From Hyaloperonospora brassicae (taxonomy: Eukaryota > Oomycota > Peronosporomycetes > Peronosporales > Peronosporaceae), in assembly GCA_947650285.1 (NCBI GenBank), contig CANTFL010001218.1:43792-107791 (forward strand): a DNA stretch of 64,000 nucleotides, given 5' to 3'. The notes beneath the pieces are model-generated. The model searched no databases and was not told the DNA's origin. It saw only the letters and a program-made list of their open reading frames with translations. Both the position numbers and the translations under genes were made by a program. Positions 36,441-49,700 of this stretch are shown one piece after another. Every line of letters starts with the position of its first letter. Within the stretch, counting starts at the first letter, position 1.

Positions 36441-38679
36441 TGTGGAGCACACCATGTGATCAGCGATCAGCAAGGCGATCTCGATCAGGAAGTGATCGGG
36501 ATCGTGATCAGTGATCAGGTATGTGATCAGCAAGGCGATCACGATCAGGTGGTGATCGCGATCAAGTCGGTGTGGAGCACACCAGATGATCCGTGATCAG
36601 CAAGGCGATCTCGATCAGGAAGTGATCGGGATCGTGATCAGTGATCAGGTATGTGATCGAAATCGTGACCATGGATCAGGTAGGTGATCGCGATCAAGTT
36701 AGTGTGGAGCACACCATGTGATCCGTGATCAGCAAGGCGATCTCGATCAGGAAGTGATCGGGATCGTGATCAGTGATCAGGTATGTGATCGCGATCGTGA
36801 TCATTGATCAGGTAGGTGATCGCGATCAAGTTGGTGTGGAGCACACCACGTGATCCGCGATCAGCAAGACGATCACGATCAGGAAGTGATTGGGATCGTG
36901 ATCAGTGATCAGGTATGTGATCGCGATCGTGATCATTGATCAGGTGGTGATCGCGATCAAGTTAGTGTGGAGCACACCATGTGGTCCGTGATCAGCAAGG
37001 CGACCACGATCAGGAAGCGATCGAGATCGTGATCAGTGATCAGGTATGTGATCGCGATCGTGATCATTGATCAGGTAGGTGATCGCGATCAAGTTGTGTG
37101 GAGCACACCATGTGATCCGCGATCAGCAAGGAGACCACGATCAGGAAGTGATCGGGATCGTGATCAGTGATCAGGTATGTGATCGCGATCGTGATCATTG
37201 ATCAGGTAGGTGATCGCGATCAAGTTGTGTGGAGCACACCAGATGATCCGTGATCAGCAAGGCGATCTCGATCAGGAAGTGATCGGGATCGTGATCAGTG
37301 ATCAGGTATGTGATCGCGATCGTGATCATTGATCAGGTAGGTGATCGCGATCAAGTTGTGTGGAGCACACCATGATGATCCGTGATCAGCAAGGCGATCA
37401 CGATCAGGAAGTGATCGAGATCGTGATCAGTGATCAGGTATGTGATCGCGATCGTGATCATTGATCAGGTGGTGATCGCGATCAAGTTGGTGTGGAGCAC
37501 ACCAGATGATCCGTGATCAGCAAGGCGATCTCGATCAGGAAGTGATCGGGATCGTGATCAGTGATCAGGTATGTGATCGCGATCGTGATCATTGATCAGG
37601 TAGGTGATCGCGATCAAGTTGGTGTGGAGCACACCATGTGATCCGTGATCAGCAAGGCGATCTCGATCAGGAAGTGATCGGGATCGTGATCAGTGATCAG
37701 GTATGTGATCGCGATCGTGATCATTGATCAGGTAGGTGATCGCGATCAAGTTGGTGTGGAGCACACCATGTGATCCGCGATCAGCAAGGCGATCTCGATC
37801 AGGAAGTGATCGAGATCGTGATCAGTGATCAGGTATGTGATCGCGATCGTGATCATTGATCAGGTGGTGATCGCGATCAAGTTGGTGTGGAGCACACCAT
37901 GTGATCCGTGATCAGCAAGGCGATCTCGATCAGGAAGTGATCGGGATCGTGATCAGTGATCAGGTATGTGATCGCGATCGTGATCATTGATCAGGTGGTG
38001 ATCGCGATCAAGTTGGTGTGGAGCACACCAGATGATCCGTGATCAGCAAGGCGATCTCGATCAGGAAGTGATCGGGATCGTGATCAGTGATCAGGTATGT
38101 GATCGCGATCGTGATCATTGATCAGGTAGGTGATCGCGATCAAGTTGGTGTGGAGCACACCATGTGATCCGCGATCAGCAAGGCGATCACGATCAGGAAG
38201 TGATCGAGATCGTGATCAGTGATCAGGTATGTGATCGCGATCGTGATCATTGATCAGGTGGTGATCGCGATCAAGTTGGTGTGGAGCACACCAGATGATC
38301 CGTGATCAGCAAGGCGATCACGATCAGGAAGCGATCGAGATCGTGATCAGTGATCAGGTATGTGATCGCGATCGTGATCATTGATCAGGTGGTGATCGCG
38401 ATCAAGTTGGTGTGGAGCACACCAGATGATCCGTGATCAGCAAGGCGATCTCGATCAGGAAGTGATCGGGATCGTGATCAGTGATCAGGTATGTGATCGC
38501 GATCGTGATCATTGATCAGGTAGGTGATCGCGATCAAGTTGGTGTGGAGCACACCATGTGATCCGTGATCAGCAAGGCGATCTCGATCAGGAAGTGATCG
38601 GGATCGTGATCAGTGATCAGGTATGTGATCGCGATCGTGATCATTGATCAGGTAGGTGATCGCGATCAAGTTGTGTGGA

Positions 38680-40620
38680 GCACACCACGTGATCCGCGAT
38701 CAGCAAGGCGATCTCGATCAGGAAGTGATCAAGATCGTGATCAGTGATCAGGTATGTGATCGCGATCGTGATCATTGATCAGGTGGTGATCGCGATCAAG
38801 TTAGTGTGGAGCACACCATGTGGTCCGTGATCAGCAAGGCGATCTCGATCAGGAAGTGATCGGGATCGTGATCAGTGATCAGGTATGTGATCGCGATCGT
38901 GATCATTGATCAGGTGGTGATCGCGATCAAGTTGTGTGGAGCACACCAGATGATCCGTGATCAGCAAGGCGATCTCGATCAGAAAGTGAATAGGATCGTG
39001 ATCAGTGATCAGGTATGTGATCGCGATCGTGATCATTGATCAGGTATGTGATCGCGATCAAGTTGTGTGGAGCACACCATGTGATCCACGATCAGCAAGG
39101 CGACCACGATCAGGTGGTGATCGCGATCAAGTTAGTGTGGAGCACACCAGATGATCCGTGATCAGCAAGGCGATCACGATCAGGAAGCGATCGAGATCGT
39201 GATCAGTGATCAGGTATGTGATCGCGATCGTGATCATTGATCAGGTAGGTGATCGCGATCAAGTTGGTGTGGAGCACACCATGTGATCAGCGATCAGCAA
39301 GGCGATCACGATCAGGAAGCGATCGAGATCGTGATCAGTGATCAGGTATGTGATCGCGATCGTGATCATTGATCAGGTGGTGATCGCGATCAAGTTGTGT
39401 GGAGCACACCATGTGGTCCGTGATCAGCAAGGCGATCTCGATCAGGAAGTGATCGCGATCGTGATCAGTGATCAGGTATGTGATCGCGATCGTGATCATT
39501 GATCAGGTGGTGATCGCGATCAAGTTGGTGTGGAGCACACCATGTGATCCGCGATCAGCAAGGCGATCACGATCAGGAAGCGATCGAGATCGTGATCAGT
39601 GATCAGGTATGTGATCGCGATCGTGATCATTGATCAGGTAGGTGATCGCGATCAAGTTGGTGTGGAGCACACCAGATGATCCGTGATCAGCAAGGCGATC
39701 TCGATCAGGAAGTGATCGGGATCGTGATCAGTGATCAGGTATGTGATCGCGATCGTGATCATTGATCAGGTGGTGATCGCGATCAAGTTGGTGTGGAGCA
39801 CACCAGATGATCCGTGATCAGCAAGGCGATCTCGATCAGGAAGTGATCGGGATCGTGATCAGTGATCAGGTATGTGATCGCGATCGTGATCATTGATCAG
39901 GTATGTGATCGCGATCAAGTTGGTGTGGAGCACACCATGTGATCCGCGATCAGCAAGGCGATCACGATCAGGAAGTGATCGAGATCGTGATCAGTGATCA
40001 GGTATGCGATCGCGATCGTGATCATTGATCAGGTAGGTGATCGCGATCAAGTTGTGTGGAGCACACCACGTGATCCGCGATCAGCAAGGCGATCTCGATC
40101 AGGAAGTGATCAAGATCGTGATCAGTGATCAGGTATGTGATCGCGATCGTGATCATTGATCAGGTGGTGATCGCGATCAAGTTGGTGTGGAGCACACCAT
40201 GTGGTCCGTGATCAGCAAGGCGATCTCGATCAGGAAGTGATCGGGATCGTGATCAGTGATCAGGTATGTGATCGCGATCGTGATCATTGATCAGGTGGTG
40301 ATCGCGATCAAGTTGTGTGGAGCACACCAGATGATCCGTGATCAGCAAGGCGATCTCGATCAGAAAGTGAATAGGATCGTGATCAGTGATCAGGTATGTG
40401 ATCGCGATCGTGATCATTGATCAGGTATGTGATCGCGATCAAGTTGTGTGGAGCACACCATGTGATCCACGATCAGCAAGGCGACCACGATCAGGTGGTG
40501 ATCGCGATCAAGTTAGTGTGGAGCACACCAGATGATCCGTGATCAGCAAGGCGATCACGATCAGGAAGCGATCGGGATCGTGATCAGTGATCAGGTATGT
40601 GATCGCGATCGTGATCATTG
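38680..40620. repeat. Internal duplication with 1.38-kb spacing
   Basis: Rare variants occur in the same order at a fixed distance: agaaagtgaataggatcgtg at 38,981 and 40,362 (1,381 bp apart), and a 70-bp monomer starting at 39,065 and 40,446 (also 1,381 bp). The surrounding monomers match too (cacgtgatccgcgatcagca just before, gttagtgtgg just after). A block of about ten monomers was therefore copied as a unit. Confidence 0.85.
39065..39134. repeat. 70-bp monomer lacking subunit c
   Basis: Dyads at 39,065 and 39,135 are 70 bp apart, exactly a plus b (34 + 36) with no c. Subunit b here reads ccacgatcagcaaggcgacc. The same form recurs at 40,446-40,515 inside the 1.38-kb duplication. Confidence 0.85.
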
Positions 40621-43600
40621 ATCAGGTAGGTGATCGCGATCAAGTTGGTGTGGAGCACACCATGTGATCCGCGATCAGCAAGGCGATCACGATCAGGAAG
40701 TGATCGAGATCGTGATCAGTGATCAGGTATGTGATCGCGATGATCATTGATCAGGTGGTGATCGCGATCAAGTTGGTGTGGAGCACACCATGTGATCCGT
40801 GATCAGCAAGGCGATCTCGATCAGGAAGTGATCGCGATCGTGATCAGTGATCAGGTATGTGATCGCGATCGTGATCATTGATCAGGTGGTGATCGCGATC
40901 AAGTTGGTGTGGAGCACACCATGTGATCCGCGATCAGCAAGGCGATCACGATCAGGAAGTGATCGGGATCGTGATCAGTGATCAGGTATGTGATCGCGAT
41001 CGTGATCATTGATCAGGTAGGTGATCGCGATCAAGTTGGTGTGGAGCACACCATGATGATCCGTGATCAGCAAGGCGATCACGATCAGGAAGTGATCGGG
41101 ATCGTGATCAGTGATCAGGTATGTGATCGCGATCGTGATCATTGATCAGGTAGGTGATCGCGATCAAGTTGGTGTGGAGCACACCAGATGATCCGTGATC
41201 AGCAAGGCGATCTCGATCAGGAAGCGATCGAGATCGTGATCAGTGATCAGGTATGTGATCGCGATCGTGATCATTGATCAGGTAGGTGATCGCGATCAAG
41301 TTGGTGTGGAGCACACCATGTGGTCCGTGATCAGCAAGGCGATCTCGATCAGGAAGTGATCGGGATCGTGATCAGTGATCAGGTATGTGATCGCGATCGT
41401 GATCATTGATCAGGTAGGTGATCGCGATCAAGTTGTGTGGAGCACACCAGTGATCCGTGATCAGCAAGGCGATCTCGATCAGGAAGTGATCGGGATCGTG
41501 ATCAGTGATCAGGTATGTGATCGCGATCGTGATCATTGATCAGGTATGTGATCGCGATCAAGTTGTGTGGAGCACACCATGTGATCCGCGATCAGCAAGG
41601 CGACCACGATCAGGAAGGATCGGGATCGTGATCAGTGATCAGGTATGTGATCGCGATCGTGATCATTGATCAGGTGGTGATCGCGATCAAGTTGTGTGGA
41701 GCACACCAGGTGATCCGCGATCAGCAAGGCGATCACGATCAGGAAGTGATCGGGATCGTGATCAGTGATCAGGTATGTGATCGCGATCGTGATCATTGAT
41801 CAGGTAGGTGATCGCGATCAAGTTGGTGTGGAGCACACCATGTGATCCGTGATCAGCAAGGCGATCTCGATCAGGAAGTGATCGGGATCGTGATCAGTGA
41901 TCAGGTATGTGATCGCGATCGTGATCATTGATCAGGTAGGTGATCGCGATCAAGTTGGTGTGGAGCACACCATGTGATCCGCGATCAGCAAGGCGATCAC
42001 GATCAGGAAGTGATCGGGATCGTGATCAGTGATCAGGTATGTGATCGCGATCGTGATCATTGATCAGGTGGTGATCGCGATCAAGTTGGTGTGGAGCACA
42101 CCATGTGATCCGTGATCAGCAAGGCGATCACGATCAGGAAGTGATCGGGATCGTGATCAGTGATCAGGTATGTGATCGCGATCGTGATCATTGATCAGGT
42201 GGTGATCGCGATCAAGTTGGTGTGGAGCACACCATGTGATCCGTGATCAGCAAGGCGATCTCGATCAGGAAGTGATCGGGATCGTGATCAGTGATCAGGT
42301 ATGTGATCGCGATCGTGATCATTGATCAGGTAGGTGATCGCGATCAAGTTGGTGTGGAGCACACCATGTGATCCGCGATCAGCAAGGCGATCACGATCAG
42401 GAAGTGATCGAGATCGTGATCAGTGATCAGGTATGTGATCGCGATCGTGATCAGTGATCAGGTAGGTGATCGCGATCAAGTTGGTGTGGAGCACACCATG
42501 ATGATCCGTGATCAGCAAGGCGATCTCGATCAGAAAGTGATCGGGATCGTGATCAGTGATCAGGTATGTGATCGCGATCGTGATCAGTGATCAGGTAGGT
42601 GATCGCGATCAAGTTGGTGTGGAGCACACCATGTGATCCGTGATCAGCAAGGCGATCTCGATCAGGAAGTGATCGGGATCGTGATCAGTGATCAGGTATG
42701 TGATCGCGATCGTGATCAGTGATCAGGTATGTGATCGCGATCAAGTTGTGTGGAGCACACCATGTGATCCGCGATCAGCAAGGCGATCTCGATCAGGAAG
42801 TGATCGAGATCGTGATCAGTGATCAGGTATGTGATCGCGATCGTGATCATTGATCAGGTAGGTGATCGCGATCAAGTTGGTGTGGAGCACACCATGTGAT
42901 CCGCGATCAGCAAGGCGATCACGATCAGGAAGTGATCGGGATCGTGATCAGTGATCAGGTATGTGATCGCGATCGTGATCATTGATCAGGTAGGTGATCG
43001 CGATCAAGTTGGTGTGGAGCACACCATGTGATCCGCGATCAGCAAGGCGATCACGATCAGGAAGTGATCGGGATCGTGATCAGTGATCAGGTATGTGATC
43101 GCGATCGTGATCAGTGATCAGGTAGGTGATCGCGATCAAGTTGGTGTGGAGCACACCATGTGATCCGTGATCAGCAAGGCGATCTCGATCAGGAAGTGAT
43201 CGGGATCGTGATCAGTGATCAGGTATGTGATCAGCAAGGCGATCACGATCAGGTGGTGATCGCGATCAAGTTGGTGTGGAGCACACCATGTGATCCGTGA
43301 TCAGCAAGGCGATCTCGATCAGGAAGTGATCGAGATCGTGATCAGTGATCAGGTATGTGATCGCAACGTGATCATTGATCAGGTGGTGATCGCGATCAAG
43401 TTGGTGTGGAGCACACCATGATGATCCGTGATCAGCAAGGCGATCACGATCAGGAAGTGATCGGGATCGTGATCAGTGATCAGGTATGTGATCGCGATCG
43501 TGATCATTGATCAGGTAGGTGATCGCGATCAAGTTGGTGTGGAGCACACCATGTGATCCGCGATCAGCAAGGCGACCACGATCAGGAAGCGATCGAGATC

Positions 43601-44399
43601 GTGATCAGTGATCAGGTATGTGATCGCGATCGTGATCAGTGATCAGGTAGGTGATCGCGATCAAGTTGGTGTGGAGCACACCATGTGATCCGTGATCAGC
43701 AAGGCGATCACGATCAGGAAGTGATCGAGATCGTGATCAGTGATCAGGTATGTGATCGCGATCGTGATCATTGATCAGGTAGGTGATCGCGATCAAGTTG
43801 GTGTGGAGCACACCATGTGATCGGCGATCAGCAAGGCGATCACGATCAGGAAGTGATCGAGATCGTGATCAGTGATCAGGTATGTGATCAAGATCGTGAT
43901 CATTGATCAGGTAGGTGATCGCGATCAAGTTGGTGTGGAGCACACCAGATGATCCGTGATCAGCAAGGCGATCTCGATCAGGAAGTGATCGAGATCGTGA
44001 TCAGTGATCAGGTATGTGATCGCGATCGTGATCATTGATCAGGTATGTGATCGCGATCAAGTTGGTGTGGAGCACACCATGTGATCAGCGATCAGCAAGG
44101 CGATCACGATCAGGAAGCGATCGAGATCGTGATCAGTGATCAGGTATGTGATCGCGATCGTGGTCATTGATCAGGTAGGTGATCGCGATCAAGTTGGTGT
44201 GGAGCACACCATGTGATCCGTGATCAGCAAGGCGATCACGATCAGGAAGTGATCGGGATCGTGATCAGTGATCAGGTATGTGATCGCGATCGTGATCATT
44301 GATCAGGTAGGTGATCGCGATCAAGTTGGTGTGGAGCACACCATGTGATCCGTGATCAGCAAGGCGATCTCGATCAGGAAGTGATCGGGATCGTGATCA

Positions 44400-45300
44400 G
44401 TGATCAGGTATGCGATCGCGATCGTGATCATTGATCAGGTAGGTGATCGCGATCAAGTTGGTGTGGAGCACACCACGTGAGCCGCGATCAGCAAGGCGAT
44501 CACGATCAGGAAGTGATCAAGATCGTGATCAGTGATCAGGTATGTGATCGCGATCGTGATCATTGATCAGGTGGTGATCGCGATCAAGTTGGTGTGGAGC
44601 ACACCATGTGATCAGCGATCAGCAAGGCGATCACGATCAGGAAGCGATCGAGATCGTGATCAGTGATCAGGTATGTGATCAGCAAGGCGATCACGATCAG
44701 GTGGTGATCGCGATCAAGTTGGTGTGGAGCACACCATGTGGTCCGTGATCAGCAAGGCGATCTCGATCAGGAAGTGATCGGGATCGTGATCAGTGATCAG
44801 GTATGCGATCGCGATCGTGATCATTGATCAGGTAGGTGATCGCGATCAAGTTGTGTGGAGCACACCACGTGAGCCGCGATCAGCAAGGCGATCACGATCA
44901 GGAAGCGATCGAGATCGTGATCAGTGATCAGGTATGTGATCGCGATCGTGATCATTGATCAGGTGGTGATCGCGATCAAGTTGGTGTGGAGCACACCATG
45001 TGATCAGCGATCAGCAAGGCGATCACGATCAGGAAGCGATCGAGATCGTGATCAGTGATCAGGTATGTGATCAGCAAGGCGATCACGATCAGGTGGTGAT
45101 CGCGATCAAGTTGGTGTGGAGCACACCATGTGGTCCGTGATCAGCAAGGCGATCTCGATCAGGAAGTGATCGGGATCGTGATCAGTGATCAGGTATGCGA
45201 TCGCGATCGTGATCATTGATCAGGTAGGTGATCGCGATCAAGTTGTGTGGAGCACACCACGTGAGCAGCGATCAGCAAGGCGACCACGATCAGGAAGTGA
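44400..45300. repeat. Higher-order repeat of about 392 bp, three copies
   Basis: The rare variant tatgcgatcgcg occurs at about 44,411, 44,804 and 45,196, and the linked variant cacgtgagc at about 44,477, 44,869 and 45,260, each spaced 391-393 bp, or three long monomers. Both markers travel together, so the three-monomer block was amplified as a unit. The last copy has already changed (gtgagcagcg instead of gtgagccgcg). Confidence 0.85.
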
Positions 45301-46770
45301 TCAAGATCGTGATCAGTGATCAGGTATGTGATCGCGATCGTGATCATTGATCAGGTAGGTGATCGCGATCAAGTTGGTGTGGAGCACACCATGTGATCCG
45401 CGATCAGCAAGGCGATCACGATCAGGAAGCGATCGAGATCGTGATCATTGATCAGGTATGTGATCAGCAAGGCGATCACGATCAGGTGGTGATCGCGATC
45501 AAGTTGGTGTGGAGCACACCATGTGATCCGTGATCAGCAAGGCGATCTCGATCAGGAAGTGATCGGGATCGTGATCAGTGATCAGTGATCAGTATGTGAT
45601 CGCGATCGCGATCATTGATCAGGTGATGATCGCGATCAAGTTGGTGTGGAGCACACCATGTGATCCGTGATCAGCAAGGCGATCTCGATCAGGAAGTGAT
45701 CAAGATCGTGATGAGGGATCGGGTATGTGATCAGCAAGGCGTCACAATCAGGTAGGTGATCGCGATCAAGTTGGTGTGGAGCACACCATGTGATCAGCGA
45801 TCAGCAAGGCGATCACGATCAGGAAGCGATCGAGATCGTGATCAGTGATCAGGTATGTGATCGCGATCGTGGTCATTGATCAGGTAGGTGATCGCGATCA
45901 AGTTGGTGTGGAGCACACCATGTGATCCGCGATCAGCAAGGCGATCTCGATCAGGAAGTGATCGGGATCGTGATCAGTGATCAGGTATGTGATCGCGATC
46001 GTGATCATTGATCAGGTGGTGATCGCGATCAAGTTGGTGTGGAGCACACCATGTGATCCGCGATCAGCAAGGCGATCACGATCAGGAAGTGATCGGGATC
46101 GTGATCAGTGATCAGGTATGTGATCGCGATCGTGATCATTGATCAGGTAGGTGATCGCGATCAAGTTGGTGTGGAGCACACCATGTGATCCGCGATCAGC
46201 AAGGCGACCACGATCAGGAAGCGATCGAGATCGTGATCAGTGATCAGGTATGTGATCGCGATCGTGATCATTGATCAGGTAGGTGATCGCGATCAAGTTG
46301 GTGTGGAGCACACCATGTGATCCGCGATCAGCAAGGCGATCACGATCAGGAAGTGATCGGGATCGTGATCAGTGATCAGGTATGTGATCGCGATCGTGAT
46401 CATGATCAGGTAGGTGATCGCGATCAAGTTGGTGTGGAGCACACCATGTGATCCGCGATCAGCAAGGCGACCACGATCAGGAAGCGATCGAGATCGTGAT
46501 CAGTGATCAGGTATGTGATCAGCAAGGCGATCAGATCAGGTGGTGATCGCGATCAAGTTGGTGTGGAGCACACCACGTGATCCGCGATCAGCAAGGCGAT
46601 CACGATCAGGAAGTGATCGGGATCGTGATCAGTGATCAGGTATGTGATCGCGATCGTGATCATTGATCAGGTAGGTGATCGCGATCAAGTTGGTGTGGAG
46701 CACACCATGTGATCCGCGATCAGCAAGGCGATCACGATCAGGAAGTGATCGGGATCGTGATCAGTGATCA

Positions 46771-49700
46771 GGTATGTGATCGCGATCAAGTTGGTGTGGA
46801 GCACACCATGTGATCCGCGATCAGCAAGGCGATCACGATCAGGAAGCGATCGAGATCGTGATCAGTGATCAGGTATGTGATCGCGATCAAGTTGGTGTGG
46901 AGCACACCACGTGATCCGCGATCAGCAAGGCGATCACGATCAGGAAGCGATCGGGATCGTGATCAGTGATCAGGTATGTGATCGCGATCGTGATCATTGA
47001 TCAGGTAGGTGATCGCGATCAAGTTGGTGTGGAGCACACCATGTGATCCGCGATCAGCAAGGCGACCACGATCAGGAAGTGATCGGGATCGTGATCAGTG
47101 ATCAGGTATGTGATCAGCAAGGCGATCAGATCAGGTGGTGATCGCGATCAAGTTGGTGTGGAGCACACCATGTGATCCGCGATCAGCAAGGCGATCACGA
47201 TCAGGAAGCGATCGGGATCGTGATCAGTGATCAGGTATGTGATCGCGATCGTGATCAGTGATCAGGTAGGTGATCGCGATCAAGTTGGTGTGGAGCACAC
47301 CATGTGATCCGCGATCAGCAAGGCGATCACGATCAGGAAGTGATCGAGATCGTGATCAGTGATCAGGTATGTGATCGCGATCGTGATCATTGATCAGGTA
47401 GGTGATCGCGATCAAGTTGGTGTGGAGCACACCATGTGATCCGCGATCAGCAAGGCGACCACGATCAGGAAGCGATCGAGATCGTGATCAGTGATCAGGT
47501 ATGTGATCGCGATCGTGATCAGTGATCAGGTAGGTGATCGCGATCAAGTTGGTGTGGAGCACACCATGTGATCCGCGATCAGCAAGGCGATCACGATCAG
47601 GAAGTGATCGGGATCGTGATCAGTGATCAGGTATGCGATCGCGATCGTGATCATTGATCAGGTGGTGATCGCGATCAAGTTGGTGTGGAGCACACCATGT
47701 GATCCGCGATCAGCAAGGCGATCACGATCAGGAAGCGATCGAGATCGTGATCAGTGATCAGGTATGTGATCAGAAGGCGATCACGATCAGGTGGTGATCG
47801 CGATCAAGTTGGTGTGGAGCACACCATGTGATCCGTGATCAGCAAGGCGATCACGATCAGGAAGTGATCGGGATCGTGATCAGTGATCAGGTATGTGATC
47901 GAGATCGTGACCATGGATCAGGTAGGTGATCGCGATCAAGTTGGTGTGGAGCACACCATGTGATCCGCGATCAGCAAGGCGACCACGATCAGGAAGCGAT
48001 CAAGATCGTGATCAGTGATCAGGTATGTGATCGCGATCGTGATCATTGATCAGGTAGGTGATCGCGATCAAGTTGGTGTGGAGCACACCATGTGATCCGC
48101 GATCAGCAAGGCGACCACGATCAGGAAGTGATCGAGATCGTGATCAGTGATCAGGTATGTGATCAGCAAGGGATCACGATCAGGTGGTGATCACGATCAA
48201 GTTGGTGTGGAGCACACCATGATGATCCGCGATCAGCAAGGCGATCACGATCAGGAAGCGATCGGGATCGTGATCAGTGATCAGGTATGTGATCGCGATC
48301 GTGATCATTGATCAGGTAGGTGATCGCGATCAAGTTGGTGTGGAGCACACCATGTGATCCGCGATCAGCAAGGCGATCACGATCAGGAAGCGATCGGGAT
48401 CGCGATCAGTGATCAGGAAGTGATCAGAAGGCGATCACGATCAGGTGGTGATCGCGATCAAGTTGGTGTGGAGCACACCATGTGATCCGCGATCAGCAAG
48501 GCGATCACGATCAGGAAGTGATCGGGATCGTGATCAGTGATCAGGTATGTGATCGCGATCGTGACCATGGATCAGGTGGTGATCGCGATCAAGTTGGTGT
48601 GGAGCACACCATGTGATCCGCGATCAGCAAGGCGATCACGATCAGGAAGCGATCGAGATCGTGATCAGTGATCAGGTATGTGATCGCGATCGTGATCAGT
48701 GATCAGGTAGGTGATCGCGATCAAGTTGTGTGGAGCACACCTTGTGATCCGCGATCAGCAAGGCGACCACGATCAGGAAGCGATCGGGATCGTGATCAGT
48801 GATCAGGTATGTGATCGAGGGATAGATAGGTGGTGATCGCGATCAAGTTGGTGTGGAGCACACCATGTGATCCGCGATCAGCAAGGCGATCACGATCAGG
48901 AAGCGATCGGGATCGTGATCAGTGATCAGGTATGTGATCGCGATCGTGATCATTGATCAGGTAGGTGATCGCGATCAAGTTGGTGTGGAGCACACCATGT
49001 GATCCGCGATCAGCAAGGCGACCACGATCAGGAAGCGATCGGGATCGTGATCAGTGATCAGGTATGTGATCGCGATGTGATCATTGATCAGGTAGGTGAT
49101 CGCGATCAAGTTGGTGTGGAGCACACCATGTGATCCGCGATCAGCAAGGCGATCACGATCAGGAAGTGATCGGGATCGTGATCAGTGATCAGGTATGTGA
49201 TAGGGATAGATAGGTGGTGATCGCGATCAAGTTGGTGTGGAGCACACCATGTGATCCGCGATCAGCAAGGCGATCACGATCAGGAAGTGATCGGGATCGT
49301 GATCAGTGATCAGGTATGTGATCGCGATCGTGATCATTGATCAGGTGGTGATCGCGATCAAGTTGGTGTGGAGCACACCATGTGATCCGCGATCAGCAAG
49401 GCGATCACGATCAGGAAGCGATCGAGATCGTGATCAGTGATCAGGTATGTGATCGCGATCGTGATCATTGATCAGGTGGTGATCGCGATCAAGTTGGTGT
49501 GGAGCACACCATGTGATCCGCGATCAGCAAGGCGATCACGATCAGGAAGCGATCGGGATCGTGATCAGTGATCAGGTATGTGATCGCGATCGTGATCATT
49601 GATCAGGTAGGTGATCGCGATCAAGTTGGTGTGGAGCACACCATGTGATCCGCGATCAGCAAGGCGATCACGATCAGGAAGCGATCGGGATCGTGATCAG

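Larger units (their letters stand above)
26409..46770. repeat. 132-bp monomer domain
   Basis: The distance between successive dyads or tgatcatt words is mostly 130-132 bp; tgatcatt falls at 33,191, 33,323 and 33,455, for example. The extra unit (tgatcgcgatcgtgatcatt...aggtagg, 31 bp) aligns base for base with subunit c, so it arose by duplication of c. In a minority of monomers the extra unit is instead a b-derived piece (tgatcagcaaggcgatcacg). Variants are frequent: gttggtg/gttagtg/gttgtg before the dyad, catgtgatcc/catgtggtcc/cagatgatcc after it, gaagtgatcggg/gaagcgatcgag in c. They are shuffled among neighbours, as expected from unequal exchange. Confidence 0.93.
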
